From contig OX579638.1 of assembly GCA_951230915.1 (NCBI GenBank), positions 31,348,322 to 31,412,321 on the forward strand: 64,000 nucleotides of DNA, in the 5' to 3' direction. Below, piece by piece: positions 52,027 to 62,940 of this stretch. This stretch comes from Antitrichia curtipendula. Taxonomy: Eukaryota > Streptophyta > Bryopsida > Hypnales > Leucodontaceae. The notes below the pieces were generated by a model. The model was given only the letters and a program-made list of their open reading frames with translations. It did no database searches and was not told the origin of the DNA. A program made the translations under genes and the position numbers. Position 1 is the stretch's first letter; the number at the start of each line of letters is the position of its first letter.

Positions 52027-52957
52027 TTAACCCCTGAAGGACCATTGTCCCCTTGGGGGACAAATGGATTTTCGGGCAGGTACCTACGAGCTGAAATTTT
52101 CTCCTGATTTTTTGAAACTTTTTTTGGAGGTAGAAAATCTGATTAGCTTTATGGGAATATAATTTTTTTCACAATCGGTGCCCGGGAAGAAAAGTTATGC
52201 CCAAATAAGCTCAAAACAGGGGTCGAGGGGCAGCAAAAAAAATTTGCAATTTTTTTTTTTTTTTTTTTCTAATTTTTTTTCTTATAGATTATATTTTTTT
52301 CTATCTGAAAAGCTTTGATTCATTTCATTTGGATTTTTTATGAGAATGTTATGGACAAGCTTGTTTTTCAGGCACTTAGAGCATCTTCCTGAAAAAATAA
52401 CTTGTAGGATTCATTTCTGAATGTAATTTTTATAATTTTTCAAAAAATAAAGTTCCACAAGGTTTAGTTTTTCTTCTAGAACAATCTCACCATTGGAATT
52501 AGTGATTTTTAATTCCATATAAAAGATATTAATATTTTAGATTTTCTTTCTATCTTGTACCTACTTCTACTTAACAATTTCTTTAATAGTGAAAATTAAG
52601 TTTTTTTGGATTTTCTTTTTTTCCCTAGACTCTCAACTCAATTCTCCACTATAAAGATTAAAAGCTCAAAACTCTGTAGTGCAAAATATTTAAGTTAAAA
52701 ATGTTCAAAGTCATAAAATCTAGTCCCGCAATGTGCTGAAAAACTTGTTTTTTTCACTTTAAACGCAGATATCTTGCAATCTGTGCGGTCAAAAATTCTG
52801 AAATTTTTTCCATACATTTTCATACTAGTTAGGTATAAGATCCTAGGGTTAGATGTGAATAAAAAAACAATTTTCAATTTTTTTTACTCTTTGCTATAGA
52901 AATGGCAGTTTTGAGTGTTTTTTGGCAGAAAAATGGCCTTGGTCCTTTAGGGGTTAA
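52027..52957 (+). mobile_element. TTAA-ended TIR element, copy 4, best-preserved ends
   Basis: The left terminus is TTAACCCCTGAAGGACCA and the right is TGGTCCTTTAGGGGTTAA, a 14-bp inverted repeat with one mismatch next to TTAA. Length is 931 bp. It splits one arm of an inverted repeat. The other arm keeps the uninterrupted site: GCAATC-TTAA-TGAAAATGCCAAATTT in the inverse of 53540-53565, against GCAATC-TTAA before and TTAA-TCAACACACCAAATTT after the element. This shows a TTAA target duplication. No transposase is encoded. Confidence 0.85.
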
Positions 52958-53554
52958 TCAACACACCAAATTTTACTTTCAAAAAACGAAAATTGTTTTG
53001 TGTGTTTAGGATTGTGATACAAAATAATTATTTGAAAAATATTGGTGATGAATTTTTAAAATTTTTGGGTGCAAATACAAAAAAATATGAATGTGCACAT
53101 TCTACTAATAGGGAAAAAAAACATTATTTTAGAATTTTTTGTGAAGGTGTCAATAATGAACAATTTGTACAACAAATTTCTCTAGATCATAATTTGAATT
53201 TGGCAAACTAATTGCACCATCATGCTCAAAAGTATACAAGTAGTTATAATACAAGGATCAATTAGTAAAATATAACTGTAATTTAGAGATATCTACTTCA
53301 TAAAATTTGGGAAGGCAACAACGCAACACCTTGACATTGAATTATTTTTAGTATAAACTTTTTTCTAGGTAATGGTTTTTTTTCCTAAAAGTGAAATGTG
53401 CACATTAATGTTTCTAAAATAGTTTTTACAATCAAATTTAAGAAATTCATCACCAATATTTTTCATTCAATTATTTTGTATCACAATGAAAAACACCCAA
53501 AATAATTTATCAAAAATGGAATTTAAAAAAAAAAATTGAAATTTGGCATTTTCA

Positions 53555-53558
53555 TTAA
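53555..53558. other. Empty TTAA target site (paralogue of the insertion at 52027)
   Basis: The inverse of 53540-53565 reads across the TTAA without interruption, with GCAATC on one side and CCAAATTT close by on the other, matching both flanks of the element at 52027-52957. Confidence 0.75.
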
Positions 53559-53589
53559 GATTGCATAAAATAGTAAATTGAAGAGGTTA

Positions 53590-54000
53590 ATGATGAAAAT
53601 AGATTTGAAATGGTCAAATTTTGAAAGATATTCTTTTTAGTTGCAATTGAAGTTACCTTACACATTGTACAACATTTTTTTTTAAAAATAGAAGGAAATA
53701 GAAAATGATTCAAATAGTAAACTTTTAAAAAGTTACTTATGGAATAGAAATATGTCAATCCTAATGGTCATAAGGTTTAAAAAATGTCAACATCTATTGT
53801 TTGTATTTTAATTAAATTTTTAAAATTCACTTAAATAAAGAAGTTGAAAAGGTTATTTTCAATTATTCTAATAGGAAATTCAATCAATCCATAACTACCG
53901 ACAAACTAGAACTCTTCATAACTTTTATCTCATTTCTCAAAATGGAATGTTTCAAATCTTTCCAAGCATATATAAATCTACAAAACCAATTTTAAATTCT
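53590..54000 (-). mobile_element. Fragment of a TTAA-family relative, inverted
   Basis: The inverse contains CATTCCATTTTGAGAAATGAG, AAAGTTATGAAGAGTT, GACCATTAGGATTGACAT and GAATCATTTTCTA. These follow the order of copy 1 (about 850-1110). No TTAA terminus is found at its outer end. Confidence 0.5.
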
Positions 54001-54160
54001 CACTTCTTTTTAAATGATTTCTAAATGCTTTTTTAGCTTTGTACTTTAGTAAAAATGTATGGGGGACTACTAATGCTCAATTCCTACAAATATTACACAC
54101 ACAAAAAAAATTAAAAATTGAAAGTATTACCGAGAAAAACAAATAATACTATCAAAAAGT
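54001..54160. other. Short spacer
   Basis: AT-rich, nothing recognised. Confidence 0.4.
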
Positions 54161-54164
54161 CAAT

Positions 54165-54280
54165 TTCATGGCCCATCCACGCCCAGACACAACAACATCC
54201 GTGCACAAATCATATGTCCATGCCTAGATGTTATGTCAATGCCATTCATTTTTATGTCCATGCCCCTACCATTTGTGCCA
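54165..54280 (+). repeat. Degenerate ~20-bp minisatellite leader upstream of family copy A
   Basis: ATGTCCATGCC, ATGTCAATGCC and ATGTCCATGCC begin successive units of about 20 bases (54208-54270), preceded by CATCCACGCCC-type words. The composition is unlike the AT-rich flanks and like the leaders at 51.3 and 57.8 kb. Confidence 0.6.
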
Positions 54281-54288
54281 CCTGAAGG

Positions 54289-54297
54289 TATAAAAGG
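54289..54297 (+). promoter_or_regulatory. TATA box of family copy A
   Basis: TATAAAAGG lies 138 bases upstream of the ATG at 54427. The paralogue at 58106 has TATATA at nearly the same distance. Confidence 0.5.
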
Positions 54298-54426
54298 GTG
54301 TCCACGCCCATCACAAATCGCCCCACAACTTCCCTGGTCCTCCACTTCTCTTTGAGCTTGTTGCCAGGGTGCACGTGTAGGGTCTACTTGATTTCAGTCA
54401 CGTTTTTTTTTCAAACTTCATCAACC

Positions 54427-56496
54427 ATGTCGACACTAGGATTGGCAAGGAAAGAGGAACAAGACAAGACACGGCTACGTGCTGCCCAAAAAAAACCCAG
54501 CGACTATATGTTTTGCGTAATCCGGCAAAGCTTGCTTTCGAGGTTGGGAGGCAGTACCTGATCCATGGAGTGTAGATTACTATGCTCAATACATAGAATG
54601 GTGTCACATTGACAAGGCCTTCCTTGAAAAGCAACACAACTTCCATCGATGCTTCTACAAGGCTAACTTGAAGTGTTGCATTGATGAGGCATTCAAAAAT
54701 CATTGCATTGAGGTGTACCAAGTCTTATACAACAAATCCACCATTAAACAAAATGAAGTCAATCTCATGATTTCGAGAGGTGTACATGTTGAAGTCAAGC
54801 TTCACAAACGGGTTGATTGGTCAATTTTAAAAAGTATTAGCAAAAATGTTACAGTTCTACAAGCTGCCGATGGATTTATTCCAGTGGAGATGCGAAAGTA
54901 TCTAGAGGGCAAATTAGGCATTCTCAGGACAATGATAGAGCCGGTTGACAATTACATGACCGAAGAATCAGATCCAGATAGCGACTCGGATGGCACTCGT
55001 ACTTCATCACGTCCACTAAGCTATAGGGCATAGCTACATGCAAGAAAAATGATGGCCCAATGAAGCACGCCAAGTGCACTTGGAGATGACGTGGCAATGA
55101 GAGAAGCTCCAAATGCCACGGTGGATATGACTGCCTCTTTGAAGGCTACTGTGAACGAAAAAAATGTACTTATAAATCAGTTGTATGAAGATTCCGCAAA
55201 GTTCCACAATGAACTAAAGGAGAAGAGTGACTTATTTGTGAAGCAAGAACATGATATACGAGAACTTTGGCACGCTCTTGAAGCTAGTACAGGGAACTTG
55301 GCAAAATGGACCCAAACAAGGTAAACCAACAAAGTAGTTGCAAATTTGCATACAAAAAATACTGCTCTTCAAAGTCAATTGGATGCACTAGCGGCACAAT
55401 ATTATCAATGGAAGTTGGCATGCATCTTTACAATGGAAGTTGGCATGCATCTTTACAATGGATTGAAACCAGCAAATGGAGGCGGAGTTTATAAAAGTGA
55501 CCAACAATTACTTGAATCACAATCAAGAAAGGGTCTTTGGCTTAACATTGTTGACAAACATAGATGACCTTTTTAATATGTCGGAGATGGCAATGAAATC
55601 CACTACTGCCCAAGAGACCACCATTGATTGGTCTCAATACGATTGGGATTTTGAGAATGCAAAATCTGCACATATTGATTGCAATCCGGATTTATTGTGG
55701 CCACATCCTTCTACCTTTGTGTTTGATGGTACAACATGCCCCATTTGTTTAAATCCTTTTAGCCCCAAAAGTGGAATGCACTTGGGCACATGCAATCACT
55801 TGTACCACCCAATCTGCTTAATTAGCTTGATGATATGTTGTAGGTAGTGTGCAATGTGTTAGATACCTTTCCACGAGCAATTGTACGAGTTGTTTGGGCT
55901 AGTGCAATATATGCTGCCAAGTTGGGAATTCAATGCAACGAATGCTCTGGAACATATAGATAAGTGGAGAGCCGACCTGGTTTGGAGTTGGCGTTACAAG
56001 CACCACTGTTTGTGAAGGGTAGAACTCTCTGATGAATGGGGTTGGGAGAGCAATCCAGATGTGGTCGTCAGAGTGTGCGAGAACTTGATTCCAATTATAG
56101 ATAAGTTTAGTCTTGATAAATGTAATTTTTTCTACCAATGCTTCAACGGCCATTGGAACAAAGATTGTAACAAATTTTGATTTGGACCCCATCCAAAAAA
56201 TTGGTTACGGAACGTAAATGGAGTTCGTGTCACTGATGATGATGGAGTTTGTATTATAGAAGAAGGCAAATATAAAGAGCCTACCATTCAAGAAAGTGTG
56301 CAGTATTCAGGCATTAGAGTGGCACAAAATTTTCAAAAGTGATGCAGTTGACTTTTTGTTGGATGAACACAATCCTCAGACTGTCTTCACAAGCTCTTCA
56401 AGAAATGCAAAGTACACAATTCATGAGGGACTTACTAGAAGAAGATGGGCCAGCAAGATAAACCCGGTCAAGATTTTGACAACTTTACATAGATGA
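54427..56496 (+). pseudogene. RING-finger gene family, copy A, broken
   Basis: It starts MSTLGLARKEEQDKTR; the frame is lost after about 45 codons, then resumes elsewhere. Conserved pieces in order: IEWCHIDKAF with CFYKANLK (54590-54680); NEVNLMISRGVHVEV and an acidic EESDPDSDSDG tail (to 55033); a coiled-coil-like stretch (55091-55324); a RING-type finger with CPIC at 55737-55748, CNHLYHPICL and CAMC-x-IPF (to 55865); and FFYQCFNGHWNKDC with FGPHPKNW (to about 56210). Two TAG codons fall in the finger (55845-55847, 55860-55862). A 25-bp tandem duplication shifts the frame at 55407-55456. The same blocks occur in copy B. RING fingers usually act in ubiquitin ligases, but the family's role is unknown to me; a transposon-associated origin is possible. 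Confidence 0.7.
55407..55456 (+). repeat. 25-bp tandem duplication inside copy A
   Basis: The unit starting AATGGAAGTTGGCATGCATC is present twice, 25 bases apart (55407 and 55432). The period is not a multiple of three, so one of the two copies breaks the reading frame. Confidence 0.9.
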
Positions 56497-57589
56497 CCAC
56501 AATGTGGTGGCAAAGATGCACGACAATGAAGCAGGACCAAGTGGCGCGGTTGAAACCCCTATAAATATCGATTAAGTACACTTCTATGTGCTCTAGTCTA
56601 TAACACACAATATTATAGAGTATATAGCATTAGAAAGGCTTATAGATTTTGGGAATCACCTCATTTAACTATAGACATCAATATATGGATATTAATATAG
56701 TAACCACTTCATGCGCTTTTCCAATTTTGTAATGTATGACAAATATCAAATATCCAAGCAATTTTCCTTTCATTATGTACAAGTGCAATTTGTGCAATTC
56801 TCTATTTCAATATTTCATAAATATTTGCACAACCGACAAATTATGCCTCTTTGACAATATTACAATTATTCCTTATATACGCCATTCTTTTTTCCCATTT
56901 CTCATTTGTTGTTCATTTACTCTCAAAGTTCTAAGTTAAGTCATTAATGCCAAATACTCTAATATCATATGTGAGCAAAATATAGCCTACTAAACTATAT
57001 TCTAACATAAATCATGCACTATCATTACATAAAATCATACATTGTATACAATTGTGAACAATTTCATTTCAATTAGCAAAAATAATCCAATTTTGGATTA
57101 AGTTTAGAGTAGAGGTATTTGTAGCAATGTAGATTGAATTAAACATTTCAGAATGAGTTATTTTATTTCCTACATCCACCTAAACCATAGTGAAGACCGT
57201 GCCAACAAACTCGTTGATCAAACTTCAGAAATCCCTTTTTTTAATAAATAATTGGTTTTTTATCTTCTCAATTATTGCAAAAAATGGTTTTGTACTTGTC
57301 TCAAAATGGTACAAAAGAATGATCAGGATACAAAACTGGTATAATATTAAAATGTTACTAGTACAAAAAAAATTTCATCAGTATAATGTATGGAAAAATA
57401 ATGTAGAATGTACGCCTCAAATGAAGTGGAAGTAAAAAATTATTTCTATCCTTTCAATTTCAAATATTATTTTCAAAAAAATTACAAGTATCTGGAATAC
57501 AAAAGATGGCATTGTGTACTATTCAGGACATAATTTTTTGCTCAAAACAGAAATAAAATGGGATATTAGCAGGGTCGTCTTTCCGAACA
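56497..57589. other. Intergenic between family copies A and B
   Basis: AT-rich; begins with the probable 3' flank of copy A. No terminal repeats or frames recognised. Confidence 0.4.
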
Positions 57590-57970
57590 TTGTGACATGC
57601 AACACCCCTAACGTCCCGTGACGTTTAATAGAACCTCCGCAATGTCCAACAAAGTCAAATTGACCTTTGACTTTTCCAAAAAAATTCTTCCACTACCCAG
57701 ACCATGTAGATGCCATGTAGCGGCCCCGTAGCACATTCATGAGTGCATCAGGGTTTAACGTGGAGGGATGACTTCTAGTATAGGGCAACCGCGGATAGAG
57801 GCGACCATGGATTAATTTAGAGCCGCGGTCGCCCAGATGTACCTGAAGTCGCCCTTCCTGGAGGTGCAGTCGCCTTTCCTAGAGTCGCAGTCAACCTTCT
57901 TGAATCCACATTCGCCCTAGACACAGTCGTGCACGCACCCTAAAAGTTCTCCACTCCTGCTCGCCCCAAC
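57590..57970 (+). repeat. GC-richer leader with ~21-bp minisatellite upstream of copy B
   Basis: Units GAAGTCGCCCTTCCTGGAGG (57845), CAGTCGCCTTTCCTAGAGTC (57867) and CAGTCAACCTTCTTGAATCC (57888) follow at 21-22 bases. Related CGCGG/TCGCC words extend to about 57790. The region differs strongly in composition from its flanks. Confidence 0.65.
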
Positions 57971-57976
57971 TATATA
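57971..57976 (+). promoter_or_regulatory. TATA box of family copy B
   Basis: TATATA lies 135 bases upstream of the ATG at 58106, close to the 138 bases in copy A. Confidence 0.45.
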
Positions 57977-59269
57977 GTAAGCCGCCTATGCAGTTTTGCT
58001 TACTTTCATTCTTCGTTGAGGCTTGGTGTCTTGTATCCTTTGGTGGCTACATGCACGAACCTTGTGTTGAATATTCATTACTTCATTAATTTTTTGTTTC
58101 ATCCCATGGCTATCGGAGGGACCAATGATGGTTCATTTCCTCCCGCTCAAACTACACGCACTCTAGGTGCAGCACGAAAGGCGTTTAAAGACAAGAATCG
58201 GAAGTGAAGGGGCACTATTCATAAAAAGCGGTTGCATATGCTCAATAGCAAAAACCACCTTCAGTTGCTTTTAAAGGGTGGAAGGACAAGCCAGAGTCAT
58301 GGACTATGCTGATCTGTGAAGATTTTGTTGAATGGTGCCACATCAGCAAGATGTTTCCAACATGACGCCATTATCACAATTGCCACACCAACAAGGCAAA
58401 CTTGAAGTATTATGAAAATCCAGCTTTCACTCAAAGGTTTGTAGAATTGTAGTAAGCTTTCTACAAAATCCCTTTTGTGGAGAGGAATGAGGTTCTTCTC
58501 TTCATTACCAGAGGAGAATATGTTGAAGTGGCCCTACAGAAGGAGGTCGACTAAAACACAATCAAGGAAACTCCGTATGTGACACGTCTAACAAATGGCT
58601 CAATATCAAGAGGTGTTTTGACTTTTCCAGAAGAGGGGCTTGGAATTATTCAAAGTGCTCCTAGAAACACAGAAATCATTAAAGTCGATATAGAGGAATC
58701 CAAAGAAGATCCAAATTCTAAAGGTACGTAGGTCACACAAATAGGAAGAGCAAGGGAAGAAGCTATTGCACCCACTGAAGTATTGATTCAAAATGACGAG
58801 GAAGGTTCAACGTCACGAGGTCGGAGAATCCTAAATCCCTCAAAAGTATGACGTTCAACCACGCGAATTAGACCGGCATCAACTTCAACGGCAGTTCAAG
58901 ATTTACCAATGTCACGACATGATGCAAGCAACATCTTTGACTTTGGCTCAAATGATGACACGCCCATGGAAGTAGTTGTTTGTGCTCCCATTCTTCAATT
59001 CCCTATTGGGTCAACTAACAACATCATAACTTTGGCAAAGACGCAAGAACTCTTGAAGACCAAAGACAACACGATTGCGTTACTACAAAGCAATTTGAGG
59101 AAGTTACAAACGGAGTGCGACCACAAACATGGGGTGAATGCAAGAAAGACCGTCCACTTTGCATAGCATTTTCCACAGTACTCATGTTTTTTTGGGAGTA
59201 TTGTATAATTAGAAAAACAATTTTAAAAAAATCTGAAAAATATGTTCAATGTATACACCTTTAAGAAGA

Positions 59270-59861
59270 AGTTACCCTAGGAAGGAAAATCATAGAAAAA
59301 TTCTCTAAGTAGGAGAACTGGAAAAGTGCAAAATCTCATGAAAATAAGTACTTTCACATTTTAATTTGTAATAAATAGGAATTTTTTTTTTAAGGAAACT
59401 AAAAATTGTCCATTTGGGAAGACTTTATAGGAAAGACATTTCACCAAAAAAATGATTTTGAAACAATTTTGAATGTTCAGAACTGCGCGCACAAGGGAGC
59501 CTTGTTTGCACGTAAGTGGAGGGCATAAAATAAAATATTTTAAATTTCCTTTGGTAGAAACATGACTTCCTACTATGGGAATAGACCATAGAAATTTCAG
59601 ATCTAGATCATTAAATTTGGATACTCCCCAGTACTAAAAAACCCTAAACTGCAAAGTGTGACAAATTAGCTAAATTGAAATTTAAATATAAAATGATTTT
59701 TAAATTTTTCTGAAAAATAAGGGATCTAAACAAAATCAGGTTAGCCATCTCCAAAAAAAAATTCAAGTTAATTGGATTCATTCTTCAAAAGTTATAGCCA
59801 ATAACAAATCCAACATGTCAAGTGTGACAAAAAATAGTACTAGTCTTTCTTGCATTCACCC
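59270..59861. mobile_element. Probable degenerate copy 3 of the GGGTAGTTGCAAG element
   Basis: The right end CTTTCTTGCATTCACCC resembles the family's TGTTTCTTGCAATCACCC. AAAAGTTATAGCC and AGTACTAG words precede it as in the copy at 48461. The left end is not clear (perhaps near 59270), so the limits are approximate. Confidence 0.35.
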
Positions 59862-61125
59862 CATGCTCTCATTTTGCAGTAATCTACAAAATTGCAACGC
59901 CTTCATAAGAGAGCGCATGAGACTTTCACTTTGTCAAAGATGGACGACATCTTCAGTGAATATGATCCACATCATTTGGACAAGGTTGTAGGAGACCTTA
60001 CCAATGATTTGGTGCACTTTTCTCCCCTCACCAAACGCACCAAGCATTCTCCAAGTCTTTGAAGTGCGCTTCTGATAGCAATTATGGAAGACGCTACTAC
60101 TGCCATGAATGAGGACCATGGGATCCAATATTTGCTCTGTGGATACATCACAACAAGTTTCAAAAGAGTTGAAGAAAGTTTCTAAGAACTTCGTTGCACA
60201 GGCTCCTAAGCAAGAATGTGGTCTCACATCGTAGGCATTGTTAGAGAACATGTTCTCTAACAACATGCCCATGCTAGAGACGGCAAGGAGAAGTCTTATA
60301 GATTGGACAAAAAATGGTTGGGGCTACAAAATGGCATGTCTAGTTATATTGAAGTGGAAGCACAAAAACTACTATGATCAAATCCTACACTTTTTGTTTT
60401 GGACCATACCAAATGCCTCATATGTCAAGACCAGTTCGGCCCTGAAGGTGGATGGGCATTTGGATCCTATGCACATGTGTACTACCTTCAATGTCTAATC
60501 GCAAAATGTTTGATTAGATGACGTTGCGTTTTGTCACTTTTGTATTCAATACTATTTCATGATTGTTTGTACAGCATGTTCAACTTGATGACTTACATAC
60601 CACATTCTTGGGAACACAACGGTGATACGACCGATGATTCAATTTTCTGGAGTGGAGACCTAGTCTGGAGCTTGCGACAAGGCCTACATGATTTGAAGAA
60701 AGGACCTGCTAGTTTGCAATTGAATTGGGAAACTGATCTAGAAGAAATTGCTAGAGTTGTACTAAGGCTGATGGAAATGGGGCCACAAAATGAAGGGAAG
60801 AGGGCATTCTTCTACCAATGCCTTGGTGGATATTTCAATAAGCACTCTGGAACCTTCAAATGGGATCCTCATCCACAAAAATACCGTTGAAATTTAGAAG
60901 GAGACAAAGTGGTTGATTAGGACGAAAATGGTTCCATAGACAACTTGACTGATATGGCTTACCTCGACTCTATTTATGGGCCTTATTACCAAACTCAAGC
61001 GCTTGACTATTTACTCAAAGCACACTTTCCAAAGACAACAAGGACCCTTGAAGCTCTAGAGAACAAAAACATCTTAGAATTCATTCTCAAGGTAGACGGA
61101 CCAACTTCACGAACTTGTGCCAAAC

Positions 61126-61850
61126 AAAAACTTGGAATAGGAGAGACATCCACTATGAATGTGGCGAAGGGAGTGGTTTTCAAAACGACCCAAACATTAC
61201 CATCTAAACATTTTCATTCCCAATTTAGTTCAGTAGCACTTATCGGAATAGTACATGTGATGTGAGGCCCGTAGCATATGGTCATATTTCATGCACACTC
61301 GCCATGGCGAAGTTACATTTAGACAGTGGGGCATTACATTCTCAGTAAAATGTTCCTCGATAGCAGTTTGCACACATTCACTGGCATGTTGGGGTATTGC
61401 ATCAAAGATCAAGGTGAAGATCATATTGAGTGCGTGCATTGGAACGTAACCCCTGAGCAGATTGAAGAAGGCATTGAGGAGTATGTGAAACATGGTACTC
61501 CGTTCGCCAAGAACCGGATCATTTTGACCCACTAAAATCTCAATGAGAGGGCCACCACTTTCTACAAATATAAAATGAAAAAACAATTGGGAAGTACACT
61601 TCCCAACACCTTGATGCCCAAATTACAATCCGATTGGTATATCCCTTTGGTCTTGTGGGTTTTACCTATTTACCAAGGCGGCATGGAATATACCAAGGCT
61701 GCAACATTATGGAATGTATGATGCAGCCTAACACTGTAACACATAGATGATGAGGCTCAAATTATTTTGAGCACACAAATCTTGGATCATGCCTTGCAAA
61801 CTTGGGGCGAAAAAACTAGCATCATCCTTAGATAAGGCTCAAGAAGGGGC
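61126..61850 (+). pseudogene. HUH-endonuclease (Rep)-like stretch, broken
   Basis: A His-Phe-His motif at 61209-61217 (frame 60945-61265) is followed 60 codons later by GYCIKD at 61392-61409 (frame 61326-61535). H-hydrophobic-H followed by a Tyr with Lys three residues on is the pattern of motifs II and III in single-tyrosine HUH nucleases of rolling-circle replicons and transposons. Downstream, HWNVTPEQIEEGIEEYVKHG, MKKQLGSTLPNTL, WVLPIYQGGMEYTKAATLWN and a final EHTNLGSCLANLG-like segment in another frame look like one ancient protein. Stops at 61263-61265 and 61533-61535 and several frame changes break it. Assignment is by motif only. Confidence 0.4.
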
Positions 61851-62160
61851 TCCATGTGATTATGTGGTTCTAAGTAATCATGTCATCTTTTAACACTTTT
61901 TTGTTTTATAAACGCACAAAAATGTATGCTTACTTTTTTTAATTTACACGTTGCATTTGTGGTAGGTACCACTCTAGGTGATGATGAGCAACATGATGAC
62001 AATGTCGTCGTGCTTGATGACACTCAAGATGGTGCAGTACCTCCAGCGCAGGTAGTCAAAACCACTACTTAGATTGCTTTAGACACTATAGATGATGCCA
62101 TGTTCATTCTTGTTGTGTACGGTGACCGTGACAATCTTAATAGTTTTCTATTGTAGTTAT

Positions 62161-62395
62161 AAGCATGTGAACACAAATTTTTACGTGCTAATACGTCATT
62201 GATATGTGAATTGAAACGCATTTTGAACTCATTTTTCAATTCAAACTCTTCAATACGGATCTTCATATTTGTCTTTGTATCTGTATTTGTACTTTTTTAA
62301 ATCTTTGTATGGTGTGGGGTGGGTTTTTGTTTTTTGGGGTGGGGTGGGGTTGAAGATTAATTCAAAATGCACCTGTCCCTCACTATGCCTATGCG
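62161..62395. other. Spacer between family copy B and the peroxidase remnants
   Basis: Contains a G/T-rich run (GGGTGGGTTTTTGTTTTTTGG and GGGGTGGGGTGGGG words, about 62317-62350). No gene. Confidence 0.4.
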
Positions 62396-62399
62396 TTCA

Positions 62400-62680
62400 A
62401 AGACAGAGACACAACTTCAAAAATTCAGAGTTCATTCACAATATATCCCAAGATAATATGTTAAGAGAATTTGAAATCCTCTTCCAATTGAGGAAGGGCA
62501 ACAGCAAAAGTAAGACAGTGTTGAGCTCATCCCATTCATGAAACAAAACAAAACACTAAAACCACTAAAAGTTTAAAACAAAAACTACGGCCGGGGACTT
62601 GGAGCAGTTGATTCTGCTACAGCTCCTTCGGATTTCGCCCTGGTTGCCTCGCTTGACACACTCATTCCCAATGTACACCT
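62400..62680 (-). pseudogene. Remnant of a peroxidase 3' end (duplicate of the adjacent gene's end)
   Basis: Minus-strand 62672-62602 encodes GNECVKRGNQGEIRRSCSRIN, against GNVGVKQGTQGEIRRICSRIN at the end of the intact peroxidase. The 3' flank is also duplicated: AATTCAGAGTT(C/T)ATTCACAA, AAATCCTCTT(C/T)CAATTGAG and CATTCATGAAACAAAACAAAA-like words recur about 330 bases apart. Only the last ~20 codons plus 3' UTR remain. Confidence 0.8.
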
Positions 62681-62940
62681 TTTCAATGTGAAAGTTTAGA
62701 CTCAATTAATTTCCAGTGCATCAGTGTCACAACTTTGAAAATTCAGAGTTTATTCACAAGTCAGATATCCAAAGAATACATGTCAAGTCTAGAGCTTGAA
62801 ATCCTCTTTCAATTGAGACCGGACGGGCAACAAAAAACTAAGACCGTGTTGGGGAACAACCCACTCATGAAACAAAACAAAAGACAAAAAACACTAATTA
62901 AAAGTCTAAAACTAAGACTACGACAAGGGACTTCGATCGA

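Larger units (their letters stand above)
51880..53680. repeat. Large inverted repeat, left arm split by a TTAA element
   Basis: Left-arm sequence at 51880-52026 and 52958-53100 is matched in inverse order by 53385-53680. Markers include ATTGGTGATGAATTT, GATACAAAATAATT, TGTGCACATT and TCTTTCAAAATTTGACCATTTC. The arms are diverged but collinear once 52027-52957 is removed. Outward of the right arm (to about 54000) the sequence resembles the TTAA family in reverse, so the host repeat is itself probably an older relative. Confidence 0.7.
58106..62160 (+). pseudogene. RING-finger gene family, copy B, broken, with a longer 3' part
   Basis: It starts MAIGGTNDGSFPPAQTTRTLGAARKAFKDKNR, of which TLGAARK resembles copy A, then a TGA. 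Further blocks match copy A in order: EDFVEWCHISK and KANLKYYENPAFTQ (58320-58440), NEVLLFITRGEYVEV (58488-58530), an acidic stretch, a coiled-coil-like segment (59030-59130), a decayed finger CLICQDQFGPEGGW...QCLI (60415-60500) in which one Cys and one His position read Tyr, and FFYQCLGGYFNKH with WDPHPQKY (60810-60888). Many stops and frame changes interrupt it, and a probable TIR element (about 59270-59861) lies between the coiled coil and the finger. Beyond copy A's end it continues into an HUH-like stretch and an intron-separated tail with DNVVVLDDTQDG (61985-62150). Function unknown. Confidence 0.65.

Noticed and set aside
61230..61586. 118-aa minus-strand frame.
   Set aside because: It overlaps the plus-strand blocks with conserved-looking residues and has no motif of its own.
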